From positions 1-64,000 of IMG/VR virus record IMGVR_UViG_3300018481_000018: DNA of 64,000 bases; one strand, written 5' to 3'. Below the pieces are notes generated by a model that had not been told where the DNA came from, made no database searches, and was given only the letters and a program-made list of their open reading frames with translations. Positions 24,607 through 33,463 of the stretch are shown here, piece after piece. The stretch is from a virus. Position 1 is the first letter of the stretch. Each line of letters begins with the position of its first letter. The translations under genes and the position numbers were made by a program.

Positions 24607-26532
24607 ATGTCGGGGATGGGGTATGAGGACTTCGACCTGGAGAATCGTCGAGGCGAGGTTGAGCGTCACGACGAGAACAGCGGTCGGATCGCAGAGGCGT
24701 TCGCGCGGATGCGGTCGGCCGGCCAGGGTTCGATCGAGTTCTCCGAGCGGGTGGACTTCGGTCTGACCTTCATCGAAGAGCCCTTCATGTCCTACGGCTC
24801 CCACGTTGACACCGACGAGCTCGACAACCTACTGGACTCGAATCCGACCAGCACCTTGCAGACTCCATTGCCGATCTGCACCGGCTACATCACCGAGTGG
24901 GATCGTGATGACCGAGGCTTCTATGTCGGAGCCTGGGTGGGTGTGCGCGTCTGGTTCCCCTACGAAGCAGACGTGTGGCCAGATCTCGAGGTGGAGATCT
25001 TCCATCACTACTCGTTCAAGGCGGTGGCCATCAAGGACGTGCCGATCGATCTTGACCGCGACTCGCTCGAGACTGACACCATGGAGCGGGAGGTCTCTGA
25101 CCGCGTGCCGGCTGATGGTGGCGAGGTCGACGAGGACCTGGAGCTGCCGGACGAGGGTGGCGACGGTGGTGGCGACGGTGGCGATGGTGGTGGCGGAGGC
25201 GGTGGTGGTGGCGGTGGTGGCCCCACTGACCCGGATGATGGCGAGGGTGGCGACGGCGGTGGTGTCGATGGCGGTGGAGGACCTCCGATGGGCCCCGGGC
25301 CGTACGTGACGCCCCGATCCTCCAAGGCCGTTCACGAGGCGTACGGCATCTGTCAGCACGTCAACTTCCAGACCTCTGGCAACGTCCACGCCAGTGCGGC
25401 CAACCAGGCTGCGATCATGGACCGCTACGGCCAGATGAAGGTCCATCAGATGCGGTCGATGTATGCGCCCAACAGCTCGAGCGCTTTCAACGCTGCGGTC
25501 GACGGCTGCCGGGATCATGACGTCATGTGGAATGCGACTCTGGCCGCCCGTCAGGAGAACGGAACGATCAACCTCTCCGAGGCGCAGATCCGGGCCAAGA
25601 TCACGACGGCCGCCGAGGACCATGCCGACATCATCGGCTGGTTCGAGGGCATCAACGAGCCGAACTTCCCTTCCGACCCAGACTGGGTGGACAAGGTGCT
25701 CGAGGTGCAGTGGATCATCTGGGACGAGTGGAGCCAGCACCCCGAGCTCGACCATGTGAAGATTCTCTCGCCCTCCATGCACGACACCCGCCTCGATGCG
25801 TCCAATGGCGCGCACTGGGAGATGTTCGCCAATGCCGAGATCACGCGCGGTGGCGATACCTACCAGGGCAAGGACCTGTGCCACATGGCGGCGGTCCACA
25901 ACTATCCTGGCGGATCGCTGCCGGACACGAAGCGCAACCAGCGAGTCGGGTGGGTCTATGACGCCTTCGGGGATGGCTTCCCGGTGAAGCTGTCCGAGTG
26001 GGGCTACACGAACGCGACGAACAAGTCGGGGCGGATCGGCGGGCACAAGGTCACCAATGAGGCCGCCGCCGCCGCGTACTCCGCTCAGGGCATCCTCGAC
26101 CATGCTCGGCTCGGCTACGAGCTCTTGCAGTACGAGTTCCTGGACGATGTGAACGCGGCCAAGAACGACACCGAGAAGAACTTCGGGCAGTACCGTGTGA
26201 CGTCTACCTCGCCCTCATCCTGGACTCCAAAGCCCAGCGTCGCGGCGATCACCAACGTCCTGTCGGCGCTGAAGGATCCAGGCTCGTCCTATTCCACCAC
26301 CGATGTCACACTCGACACCTCCGACATCCCCTCGAGTGTGCGGTGGCTGGTGACTCAGAAGCGCACCGGGGTCACCACGATCTGGCTGTGGCGTCACGTG
26401 GAGATGTGGAACCCGAACACCGAGACGCCGATCAACGTCAGCACCGTGAGCGTGCCGATCACCGATGTCGTCGGGACTCGCAACATCACCGTGGGCACGA
26501 TGCCGGTGGCCGTGAACGTGCGGCTGAGCTAG
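24607..26532 (+). CDS. Tail protein with a C-terminal glycoside hydrolase (clan A-like) domain
   Basis: The 641-residue product has three parts: an N-terminal beta domain (1-180), a Gly/Asp linker encoded by GGTGGC-type repeats (about 183-228), and a TIM-barrel-like domain (about 240-560). The last contains GINEPN with candidate acid/base Glu351 and KLSEWGY with candidate nucleophile Glu464, the spacing and motifs of clan GH-A retaining glycosidases. A beta domain ends the protein. It should cleave a host surface or capsule polysaccharide during adsorption; the substrate cannot be told. It converges with the minus-strand fibre cassette, overlapping its last gene by 4 bases. Confidence 0.75.
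   Translation: MSGMGYEDFDLENRRGEVERHDENSGRIAEAFARMRSAGQGSIEFSERVDFGLTFIEEPFMSYGSHVDTDELDNLLDSNPTSTLQTPLPICTGYITEWDRDDRGFYVGAWVGVRVWFPYEADVWPDLEVEIFHHYSFKAVAIKDVPIDLDRDSLETDTMEREVSDRVPADGGEVDEDLELPDEGGDGGGDGGDGGGGGGGGGGGGPTDPDDGEGGDGGGVDGGGGPPMGPGPYVTPRSSKAVHEAYGICQHVNFQTSGNVHASAANQAAIMDRYGQMKVHQMRSMYAPNSSSAFNAAVDGCRDHDVMWNATLAARQENGTINLSEAQIRAKITTAAEDHADIIGWFEGINEPNFPSDPDWVDKVLEVQWIIWDEWSQHPELDHVKILSPSMHDTRLDASNGAHWEMFANAEITRGGDTYQGKDLCHMAAVHNYPGGSLPDTKRNQRVGWVYDAFGDGFPVKLSEWGYTNATNKSGRIGGHKVTNEAAAAAYSAQGILDHARLGYELLQYEFLDDVNAAKNDTEKNFGQYRVTSTSPSSWTPKPSVAAITNVLSALKDPGSSYSTTDVTLDTSDIPSSVRWLVTQKRTGVTTIWLWRHVEMWNPNTETPINVSTVSVPITDVVGTRNITVGTMPVAVNVRLS
25153..25290 (+). repeat. GGTGGC-rich repeat encoding a poly-Gly/Asp linker
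   Basis: Short imperfect repeats of GGTGGCGA and GGTGGT encode a flexible Gly/Asp linker between the virion-anchoring domain and the glycoside hydrolase domain. Such runs are slippage-prone. Confidence 0.8.
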
Positions 26533-28493
26533 TAGAGCACCTGGCCGGAGTCGAGCAGGCCGAACAGGATCGCGCCCTCCCCGGCCCAGTCGATGTCGGG
26601 GATGCCGGGGTCGGGGAAGATCCGGTAGCGCGAGGGTCGAATGGTCGACCGGAATGCCAGGAGCAGGTTGTTGAGGTAGTCGGCGCGATCGAAGTTGCCT
26701 GTGGTGATGGAGGTTGGAGGGTCTGCCACCAGGTGGTGGTTGCTCAGGACGGTGAACCTGATGACATCGTGCACGAGAAGCTCGGTGGGCAGCTGGAGCC
26801 AGGAGCCCATTCCGCCGATGGTGTCTCCGAGGTGCTCTTGGGAGGCCGCGTAGTTCTCGGGCGAATCCCCTCCTTGGCCCCACCACTGGTTCCCCACCCA
26901 GGGCTCCCACTTGCCAGGCACATGAGTGTCGTTGTACGGGTCAGGCCCTTCGCCGGCGTACCACTTGGCAACCATGTCGACCTGAGTGCTGTTGTCAGTG
27001 CCGACATACTGATCGAAGGCGTAGTCGATGTCGATCAGGGTCGAGAAGTCGTTCTCCCACTCGAAGATCTCGTTGGGCTGGGGCGTCGGCATGTAGGGGA
27101 TCTCGGAGATGGTGGTCGTTCCGACTCCACTGCGCGTTTCCTCCTCGAGCCACACGTCGGGCCTGATGGAGAAGGCTCCCGCATAGACCGCAGTACTGAT
27201 GTTGCTGGCGAACCCGAAGGAGCCAGGATCGACATCGTAGGTCCACCCCACTGAGACCCCAGCCGGCCCGAAGGTACCCCATCCGGAGTCGATGTCGGTG
27301 AAGCCGGTGAAGACTGGGCAGACGCCGGGACTGGGGGACTCGAAGCCGCCGTCAGTGGTCCAGTACCAGACTCCTCCCGAGGCCCAGAAGCGGCGACTCC
27401 AGCGCCAGTCGCAGGCGATCGCGCTGGCGTCGTCGTAGACCGAGGGCTCGCCGAAGCCAGTCCAGAATCCCCGGTCGCCGCCTCGGAAGTTCGAGCGGAA
27501 GTGCATCTCCATATCCTTGGTGACGCCCTCGTCCCAGAAGTGGCTTTCGTCATCGAAGCACCACACCCTGATTTGGTCCGGAGGCTGCACCCACTCCGGC
27601 TCCTCGGCGAAGTCACCGATTCGGACGACCGCCCGAATGTAGGGCCAGTCCGAGGATCCGAAGGCGCGGATCCAGTACGTCACTCCCGCCTCCACTTCCA
27701 AGACCATGCGGCCTTGGTTCCTGGGCGGGTAGCCGAATCCGCCCGGGAAAGAGGATGAGGAGCCGACGAACGGGCCGAACGCCGAATCCCTGTACACGGT
27801 GAGAGTGACGTTCGGCCCCGGCCCATCGCCTTCAATGTCCGGGTTGAGGTAGTGCGAAAGCAGGGCGTCGATCGAGATCCGGCCCGACTGACTCGCGGTG
27901 TAGGTCCACCAGACGCCGTTGCCCTCTTCGTCTCGAGCCAGCATGGTGGGATAGCTGACCGACATCTCGGTCAGGACCGCTGGCGGTACGGCGTCATAGG
28001 CCCTGCCAATCGGCCACTGCGTCGAGGCGGCCGGGAACTCGAAGCTTGATCCTTCGAGAGTGAGCGGGGAGACGTCGATCTCGAAGTGCATCGAGTCGGC
28101 CACGCCCAGATAGTCCCCACCCCAGCGCACCACGCCATCGACTTCATCCAGGATCGCGTGCACCTCGTCGATCTGGGCCTGAGTGAAGACGGAAGCCGTG
28201 GGCACGCCGTTGGGGTTCTGGGTGGCATTGAAGTCGATGGCGGTAGCTGAGGCGTGGTTCGACCATACGCTCGGATCGTTGACGTTCGCTCGATAGTTCC
28301 AGCCGTAACAGCCCGAGCTCTGGTTCACCGGTTGGACGCGGCTGTGCACGGCGGAGGCGACGTACTTCAAGACGTCGTGCACCTTCCCGCCGCGCACGCC
28401 GCCATAGAAGGTCACGCCGGCGACCTCGAAGGGCTCGACGTCGATCGCGCCCGCGTCGGGCGAGACCGGCCAGCCATTGGGTGAGGTGGCCAT
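26529..28493 (-). CDS. Tail protein with N-terminal M15-family peptidase domain (654 aa)
   Basis: Residues about 35-145 match the D,D-carboxypeptidase / L-alanyl-D-glutamate peptidase type (M15): SNHASATAIDFN gives His80 and Asp87, and DSMHFEID gives His136 with Glu138, the zinc and catalytic residues. The remaining 500 residues are beta-rich, Trp-rich and probably form fibre or carbohydrate-binding domains. It should cut peptidoglycan peptides at the tail tip. ATG at 28493 shares one base with the upstream stop. It is the last gene of the minus cassette and overlaps the glycosidase gene's stop tail-to-tail. Confidence 0.72.
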   Translation of the reverse strand: MATSPNGWPVSPDAGAIDVEPFEVAGVTFYGGVRGGKVHDVLKYVASAVHSRVQPVNQSSGCYGWNYRANVNDPSVWSNHASATAIDFNATQNPNGVPTASVFTQAQIDEVHAILDEVDGVVRWGGDYLGVADSMHFEIDVSPLTLEGSSFEFPAASTQWPIGRAYDAVPPAVLTEMSVSYPTMLARDEEGNGVWWTYTASQSGRISIDALLSHYLNPDIEGDGPGPNVTLTVYRDSAFGPFVGSSSSFPGGFGYPPRNQGRMVLEVEAGVTYWIRAFGSSDWPYIRAVVRIGDFAEEPEWVQPPDQIRVWCFDDESHFWDEGVTKDMEMHFRSNFRGGDRGFWTGFGEPSVYDDASAIACDWRWSRRFWASGGVWYWTTDGGFESPSPGVCPVFTGFTDIDSGWGTFGPAGVSVGWTYDVDPGSFGFASNISTAVYAGAFSIRPDVWLEEETRSGVGTTTISEIPYMPTPQPNEIFEWENDFSTLIDIDYAFDQYVGTDNSTQVDMVAKWYAGEGPDPYNDTHVPGKWEPWVGNQWWGQGGDSPENYAASQEHLGDTIGGMGSWLQLPTELLVHDVIRFTVLSNHHLVADPPTSITTGNFDRADYLNNLLLAFRSTIRPSRYRIFPDPGIPDIDWAGEGAILFGLLDSGQVLY

Positions 28494-29758
28494 CAGGACT
28501 TCGACCTCATCGGTCTGAACGCGCGTCTGTTCTTGTCGTCGATCTGGCGGTTCGGCTCCTCTTCGGGCTCTTCGCCGGGCCCTTCGCCTTGCGCTCCAAC
28601 AGCCAGAGTCGCCCATCCGTAGAGCGGCAGGGACGGGTTGGGCGGGATGAGGGTGTCGTACCCCCCGATCAGATAGATGTACTTGTCGGCTCCCACGCAC
28701 GCGATGGAGGTCACGTCCCAGTAGACAGAGACGAAGCCTGGAACGAACTCGGGAGTCAAGCCCACCCCTTCCTCCATGACTGCGTACACGATCTGCTCGT
28801 CGATCCGGTCCTGGCAGGTGACGATGGTCTTGCCGGCGAACGCGTCTCGCTCCACGTCGATCAGGAAGGGAGAGAGGCCGAAGTAGGCGTTGGAGATCGA
28901 GGTCCCACCGGCCCATACCAGGTCGCTGTCCAGCTTGTAGGTGTGCACCACGCCGCCAGTGTTGGACTTGGACACTCCCACGTGCCACCCCCCGTCGTCA
29001 TGTATCGGGGCCAGCGCGGCATAGCGCGGGTAGTTCGAACCGAATTCCGGGCCCAGCCAACCAGGATCGGACCAGGTTCCCGGGGTCCCGCCCGAGATCG
29101 GCCTGGTCCAGACGGTTGTGTGCCCTGAGCCGCTGAACCAGTACTCGCCGAGCAGAGCGAACTCCTCGCTCTCGGTGTTGATCGCGCACCCGTGGACCCA
29201 GGCTGGCCACGGGAAGCTCTCATCGCCGCTGGGTGTTTCAGCCTCTTCGATCACCGTTCCGGTGCTGACTTCAAAGACCAGCGAGAACGACTTGTCATCC
29301 TCGCTCACCGTGCCGTTGTTGTGCACGATGAACAGACGGTCCTCTTCAGGCCAGGAGGAGGCGAAGGCGTCTTCTTCTGCGGTGCCGACCGGATGCGCGA
29401 AGAGCCAGTTGAAGTTCAGGTCCAAGGTCGTCGTGTTCACGTCGACCTTCCCGACGTAGAGGGAGTAGGTCTCGTAGTCAGACGACTCCGCGATCACCAG
29501 GGCGGACCCGGCCGTCCAGGGCACCACGTCGATCAGGCTCAGGGAAGGCGTTTCCGGGCGGGTGATGGTCAGAACATCGCCGATCTGAGGTCCTGTGTGA
29601 CTGATGGCGACCAACTGCGTAGCCGTCTGTGGGTAGTAGTCGACGGAGAAGCCGGCTAGGGCGACGTCCTCAGCCACGCGTACGAGGCGTCCGTGGCCCG
29701 TGTCATAGCTACCTTCTGGCCCTTGGGTGATGCTCACGAGTCCGGAGAAGTCGGTCAT
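28493..29758 (-). CDS. Tail fibre protein, beta-propeller-like (421 aa)
   Basis: The product is almost all beta, with repeated hydrophobic blade-like strands separated by short acidic loops (LVAISHTGPQIGDVLTI, LFIVHNNGTV, YKLDSDLVWAGGT, KYIYLIGGYD). This suggests a propeller or similar repeat fold. The last 35 residues are charged (EGPGEEPEEEPNRQIDDKNRR). There is no catalytic motif. It is translationally coupled to genes on both sides. A receptor-binding or fibre role is inferred from location. Confidence 0.55.
   Translation of the reverse strand: MTDFSGLVSITQGPEGSYDTGHGRLVRVAEDVALAGFSVDYYPQTATQLVAISHTGPQIGDVLTITRPETPSLSLIDVVPWTAGSALVIAESSDYETYSLYVGKVDVNTTTLDLNFNWLFAHPVGTAEEDAFASSWPEEDRLFIVHNNGTVSEDDKSFSLVFEVSTGTVIEEAETPSGDESFPWPAWVHGCAINTESEEFALLGEYWFSGSGHTTVWTRPISGGTPGTWSDPGWLGPEFGSNYPRYAALAPIHDDGGWHVGVSKSNTGGVVHTYKLDSDLVWAGGTSISNAYFGLSPFLIDVERDAFAGKTIVTCQDRIDEQIVYAVMEEGVGLTPEFVPGFVSVYWDVTSIACVGADKYIYLIGGYDTLIPPNPSLPLYGWATLAVGAQGEGPGEEPEEEPNRQIDDKNRRAFRPMRSKS
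28512..28531 (-). promoter_or_regulatory. Start-associated element upstream of the M15 tail gene
   Basis: On the minus strand, AACAGACGCGCG is followed by TTCAGACC, ending 18 bases before the ATG at 28493. It has the same form as the copy at 44243 on the plus strand. It lies in coding sequence, so selection for the protein cannot be excluded. Confidence 0.35.
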
Positions 29759-30456
29759 GAGCCCACCAGGGAAGAACGGACGTACTGGCCGGTGGCACGC
29801 CCCACCGAGTGGGGCGTGAACAGACTGCGGCGACCGTTGTCATCACGACCGGGGATCGGCTGCTCGCTGTCGACTCCATCGGGCGGGTCGGGCTCGGTGA
29901 TTGGGTACCGAGCGATGTCCAGCCAGGTGTGGGGCCCGCCTGGTTGCCCGTAGATGTTGCCGACCTGGCTCGAGCCTGCGCTGACTCCACTGACGCTGGT
30001 CAAGATGATGATCGCCAGGCTGCCTTCGACGGTCGCTTGGCCGGTGGAGGTTCCCCCGTCATTCAAGGCGGCGATTCCCAGAACGCCTGAGACGAAGCTG
30101 GTGCCGGCGGACGCGCCGGTGACGCCCAGGGCCATGGTGAGGGATCCAGAAACAGACGCCTGTCCAGAGCTTGCGCCATCAGCACCCACGGCCAGCAGGG
30201 TGAGCTCGCCGGCTACGGCGCTGGTGCCAGCGGCTCCGCCGAAGATCCCTCGCGTGGGAGACAGGTCTCCAGAAACAGACGCCTGTCCGGAAGAGGATCC
30301 CTCGACGCTGATCCCGCTTGCGGGCGTGTAGTCCAGCTCGCCGACGACGGTCGAGGACCCAGCCGCGACGCCTTCGAGCGTGGCCGCCTCTCCAACTTCC
30401 CACCAGCGCTCAGCGGGATGAGACTCCTGGGTTGCGCCATACCATGGGGCTGCCAT
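29755..30456 (-). CDS. Repeat-containing fibre protein (233 aa)
   Basis: Residues about 25-165 consist of tandem imperfect repeats of roughly 17-24 residues, each with a core like SGQASVSGSL or GTSAVAGEL; at least seven units can be counted. Such Gly/Ser/Val repeats form elongated beta structures. The C-terminus is non-repetitive, with HTWLDIARYPITEPDPPDGVD. The stop overlaps the next gene's start (ATGA). Probably a fibre shaft or head-fibre component. Confidence 0.6.
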   Translation of the reverse strand: MAAPWYGATQESHPAERWWEVGEAATLEGVAAGSSTVVGELDYTPASGISVEGSSSGQASVSGDLSPTRGIFGGAAGTSAVAGELTLLAVGADGASSGQASVSGSLTMALGVTGASAGTSFVSGVLGIAALNDGGTSTGQATVEGSLAIIILTSVSGVSAGSSQVGNIYGQPGGPHTWLDIARYPITEPDPPDGVDSEQPIPGRDDNGRRSLFTPHSVGRATGQYVRSSLVGS

Positions 30457-30465
30457 GGCCAGTCG

Positions 30466-31419
30466 TTAGGGCGCGTCCGCGTGCGGCACGGCGACGATGA
30501 CGGACCTGTGAGCCGAGGAGGTCTGCCCGATCCCCGCATCCCCGAGCGCCCCCCACTGGACGGAGCCGTTGCCCGACGCGCCGGTGGTCTTGTTCACCGC
30601 CAGGAGCTTGTAGATCACATCGTCGTAGGTCACGAAGGAGCCGACGGGCGGCAGGCTCAACGGACTGGTGTCGAAGTTCGTGTTCACGCCTGCGTAGAAG
30701 AGGTGGGAGAGCCGTCCCCGGATCCCGTCCACGTCGCCGAAGAACACGTAGGGCGAGAGGTAGTAGTTGTCGTCCGGACCGACTCGGGTGGTGACCGGAC
30801 TTCCTGACAGGGAGGGGAAGTCCAGCGTGAGCAGGTTGCCCGGCGTCCAGGGGTTATCGCCGATGGACTCTGAGGCGTACGCCTTGTGCGAGTTGAGGCT
30901 GTAGGCGTCGGTGCTCGTGGACTGGGTGGCTCCAAAGATGACCACCGGCTCAGGGTCCACGCCGGAGTCGAAGTAGGGCACCAGGTCGCACATGAAGATG
31001 TAGTTGCGCACGGAGCCGTAGGTCACGTTGTCGGCATTCGCCTCTCCAGGGCGGGGCCCCTCGACCATCAGGAAGAAGTGCTCCTTGGAGATCGAGAGCG
31101 TCCAGTAGATCCAGTTCGTTGCCGTGGTGCCAGCGGCGATGCCCTTGTAGTTCAGGTACCGGGTGGTGCCGGTCTTATCGCCCAGGGTGGTGCCGTCGTA
31201 GGAGGTGTATGCCGCCACGATCATCCGGGCGGTGCCGATCCCACCCGTGTCAGCCAAGTCGAGCACCATCTGTGCGCCACGAGTGGTGGTGCACTTGTAG
31301 GTGGTGGGTCGGGTGCCGGAGTTGGGGCGCGTCCAGTCAGCGTTGGCCAGGATCGCGGTGTTGAGGTCGGTCATGAGGTCGGCGGCGAAGGACTTGCCCT
31401 CGGTGAACGTGATGGCCAT
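30466..31419 (-). CDS. Minor tail/fibre protein (317 aa)
   Basis: The start ATG at 31419 has GGAG upstream. The product begins MAITFTEGKSFAADLMTDLN and is mixed alpha/beta with many Thr/Gly/Asn residues (TYKCTTTRGAQMVLDLAD, ATNWIYWTLSISKEHFFLMVEG). The first third resembles N-terminal domains of proteins found in other phages' receptor-binding cassettes; I cannot name the family. It is coupled to its upstream neighbour. Confidence 0.55.
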   Translation of the reverse strand: MAITFTEGKSFAADLMTDLNTAILANADWTRPNSGTRPTTYKCTTTRGAQMVLDLADTGGIGTARMIVAAYTSYDGTTLGDKTGTTRYLNYKGIAAGTTATNWIYWTLSISKEHFFLMVEGPRPGEANADNVTYGSVRNYIFMCDLVPYFDSGVDPEPVVIFGATQSTSTDAYSLNSHKAYASESIGDNPWTPGNLLTLDFPSLSGSPVTTRVGPDDNYYLSPYVFFGDVDGIRGRLSHLFYAGVNTNFDTSPLSLPPVGSFVTYDDVIYKLLAVNKTTGASGNGSVQWGALGDAGIGQTSSAHRSVIVAVPHADAP

Positions 31420-32057
31420 CAGGATGCTCCTACCGTGTCGAGGGCCTTGGCGTCGCGGCCCTTGTAGACCCACGCCTCCGATTCGAGCGGGTCGCCGGGA
31501 AGGTCGAAGTCGTCGATCACTTCGCCCGTCAGATCCGGAATGGGTGAAACGATGTCGGTGGCGGTGAATGAGTTGATCGTGCTGCTGATTCCACGGATGC
31601 CGACGCCGGTGTCGGTGACCAGCGAGAAGTCATCCTCGTGAGCGATCACCAGCTGGGTGTCGGCGTAGCAGTACACGACGCCATCTATCGAGACCACGCG
31701 CAGGGACTCTCCGGATGCTCGCAGGTTGCCGGTCGATGCGAGGGTGGCGAACGTGCCTGCCGCGCGTCGATAGAGGCCGACAACGGCTGCGTTCACCTGA
31801 ACGTAGGTGAGGTTGTTGAGGTCGCGGTAGTGCAGCACGATTCCGGAGTTGCTGGGGTTCGCCGTCAGCTCGATGGTGATGTCCACGTCGTGCGAGAACG
31901 TCGCGTCCGCGATCGCGACTCCCTCAGTACTGCTGATCGAGGCGTGATTCGACACGATGGTGAAGTTCGCCGGCCCGACCTGCGTCCAGGTCTCGCCGGT
32001 GTCGGCATTCCCCAGAGCGCCATTGGCGCGGTTGAACGAATCAGTGATGGTTGTCAT
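31419..32057 (-). CDS. Fibre protein with concanavalin/LamG-like domain (212 aa)
   Basis: The product begins DSFNRANGALGNADTGETW, the typical opening of jelly-roll domains found in carbohydrate-binding and fibre proteins, and continues with alternating strands through about residue 170 (DVDITIELTANPSNSGIVLHY). A Pro/Asp-rich tail follows. Binding to a surface glycan is a reasonable inference. It is coupled to the next gene by a TGATG overlap. Confidence 0.6.
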   Translation of the reverse strand: MTTITDSFNRANGALGNADTGETWTQVGPANFTIVSNHASISSTEGVAIADATFSHDVDITIELTANPSNSGIVLHYRDLNNLTYVQVNAAVVGLYRRAAGTFATLASTGNLRASGESLRVVSIDGVVYCYADTQLVIAHEDDFSLVTDTGVGIRGISSTINSFTATDIVSPIPDLTGEVIDDFDLPGDPLESEAWVYKGRDAKALDTVGAS

Positions 32058-32061
32058 GCGT

Positions 32062-32475
32062 TCAGGCCGTTCGCCCTCGGGTGGCCTTCTTCAGGGCGAC
32101 CTTCTCCTCGCGCCTCTTCTGTGCCGGATTCTTCTCAAGCTCTGCGGCGAGGGCGAGGATCAGGCCGGTGTCGCTGGCGTCGCAGGTGACCTGTCGAGAC
32201 TGGGACTCGGACTTGATGACCACGATCTCGGGGTAGGTGATCATGGCGGGGATGCCACTGGCGGTGGAGGACTGGGTGTTCTGTTCGGTCATGATCCACA
32301 CGTCGCCACGGCGCAGCACGTAGTCCTTGGTCACCGTGCCCACGGCCACCGTCTCGCCGGGACTGCTCCCAGGCCGCTTGTACTTCTCCGCCTCCTCGGC
32401 GGTGAAGGTCTCCCACTCCTCGGTGGTCATGGCCTTCTCGAAGCCAGCTGCCTCCAACTTCTCCAGGTCGAACAT
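32062..32475 (-). CDS. Small structural-cassette protein (137 aa)
   Basis: The product starts MFDLEKLEAAGFEKAMTTEEW; a helical N-terminus is followed by a beta section (VLRRGDVWIMTEQNT, MITYPEIVVIKSES) and a basic end (KRREEKVALKKATRGR). There is no recognised family. It lies second in the minus cassette and overlaps its upstream gene by one base. A tail accessory or chaperone role is possible. Confidence 0.5.
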   Translation of the reverse strand: MFDLEKLEAAGFEKAMTTEEWETFTAEEAEKYKRPGSSPGETVAVGTVTKDYVLRRGDVWIMTEQNTQSSTASGIPAMITYPEIVVIKSESQSRQVTCDASDTGLILALAAELEKNPAQKRREEKVALKKATRGRTA

Positions 32476-32897
32476 CAGTCCTCCGTAATGACGAGTGAGC
32501 CGGGCCCGAACGAGGCCGTGTCGCCGGTGAGCAGGGTCCTGGGCGTCGTGAGATCGCCTCCGTAGAGGATGTTGCCACTCGAGGATGCGTCGAGGATGTA
32601 GAAACTCAGGGCCTCTGGCCACGCGCCTGAAGCGGTGGGGAAGGTCAGCGTGGTTCCGTTGGTCTTCGTGTTCGAGGAGGTGTGGGGCCAGGTCGTGGTG
32701 TTGTTCGTGGCCGCGACTCGGGCGGCACTGCCGGTGGTGATCTCGCTGAACGAGGCTCCGGTGGCGCTGTCGCTGTACAGCGCGGAGCTGAGTGCGACGT
32801 AGCAGATCGAGGCCGGTGTGTACGTCTCGGCCCCCAAGATGTGGTTGAGAATCGCGCTCTCGAGGTAGTTGCTCTTCGATCCAGGCACGTCCGTCAC
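32475..32897 (-). CDS. Minor tail protein, first gene of the minus-strand cassette (140 aa)
   Basis: The product has NYLESAILNHILG then ICYVALSSALYSDSATGASFSEI, SAARVAATNN and AWPEALSFYILDASSSGNILYGG, a well known layout of small phage fibre/tail proteins. The start is GTG with GGGA almost touching it, so it may be weak. It is divergent from the membrane-protein genes at 33041, with about 140 bases between carrying the regulatory element at 32973. Confidence 0.65.
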   Translation of the reverse strand: MTDVPGSKSNYLESAILNHILGAETYTPASICYVALSSALYSDSATGASFSEITTGSAARVAATNNTTTWPHTSSNTKTNGTTLTFPTASGAWPEALSFYILDASSSGNILYGGDLTTPRTLLTGDTASFGPGSLVITED

Positions 32898-32972
32898 TCC
32901 CAGGTTCAGTTCCGGCTAAGCATCAGTTCCAGGTGCTTGCTCCATCGGCTCAACTGGTCTGGAGATTGCCAT

Positions 32973-33008
32973 TCTGAACGTGCATCTGGACTCGGATCCG
33001 ACCGATGT
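32973..33008 (+). promoter_or_regulatory. Triple 12-base-period element in a divergent promoter region
   Basis: Three consecutive 12-mers, TCTGAACGTGCA, TCTGGACTCGGA and TCCGACCGATGT, run without gaps. It is the clearest tandem form of the element. It lies 76 bases from the minus cassette start and 33 bases before the plus-strand ATG at 33041. Confidence 0.65.
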
Positions 33009-33040
33009 GCAGGGCAGAGAGTTCCCACGAAGGAGGAATC

Positions 33041-33463
33041 ATGGATCGACTGAAGACGCTGGTACGTGAGCCAGCGCTGCTGATCGACTTCGTCGAGACG
33101 GCCGTCATCATGGTGGTCGCGTTCGGCATTGGGCTGACCGGAGACCAGCAGACCTACATCGTGGCGGCCGTGATCGCCGTCCTGGGCCTGTTCAAGGCGT
33201 TCGTCACGGAGCCGTTCGCGGTGGCCGCAGTCACCGACGTGGGGCGCGCACTCCTGTGTCTGGCCATGTCGTTCGGAGTCGGGCTGACGTCAGACCAGAT
33301 TGCCATCGCGGTGACCGCCCTGGGCGCAGCCACCACCCTTCTGATCTCGTTGCGAGTCACCCCGTCGTACGACCCCGTGGTCAGCCCCACCGGTGCCGGC
33401 TCTGGCCCCGTGACGGGCAAGGTCGGGATCAGGGCCCAAGGTGCCCCTCCTCAGGGAGCCTGA
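33041..33463 (+). CDS. Membrane protein, holin candidate (140 aa)
   Basis: GAAGGAGG precedes the ATG. Four hydrophobic segments can be seen at roughly residues 12-34, 40-60, 68-84 and 88-105 (IDFVETAVIMVVAFGIGL, TYIVAAVIAVLGLFKAF, ALLCLAMSFGVGL, IAVTALGAATTLLISL), then a polar tail. The size and small Gly/Ala-rich helices fit a phage holin. It is the first of four consecutive small membrane genes. The lysins lie far away at 1004-2744 in the head operon. Confidence 0.6.
   Translation: MDRLKTLVREPALLIDFVETAVIMVVAFGIGLTGDQQTYIVAAVIAVLGLFKAFVTEPFAVAAVTDVGRALLCLAMSFGVGLTSDQIAIAVTALGAATTLLISLRVTPSYDPVVSPTGAGSGPVTGKVGIRAQGAPPQGA

Noticed and set aside
26343-27254. Plus-strand open frame of about 300 codons inside the M15 tail gene
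   Set aside because: The minus-strand frame has the zinc-peptidase signature and coupled neighbours. The plus frame is Val/Asp/Gly-rich without motifs.
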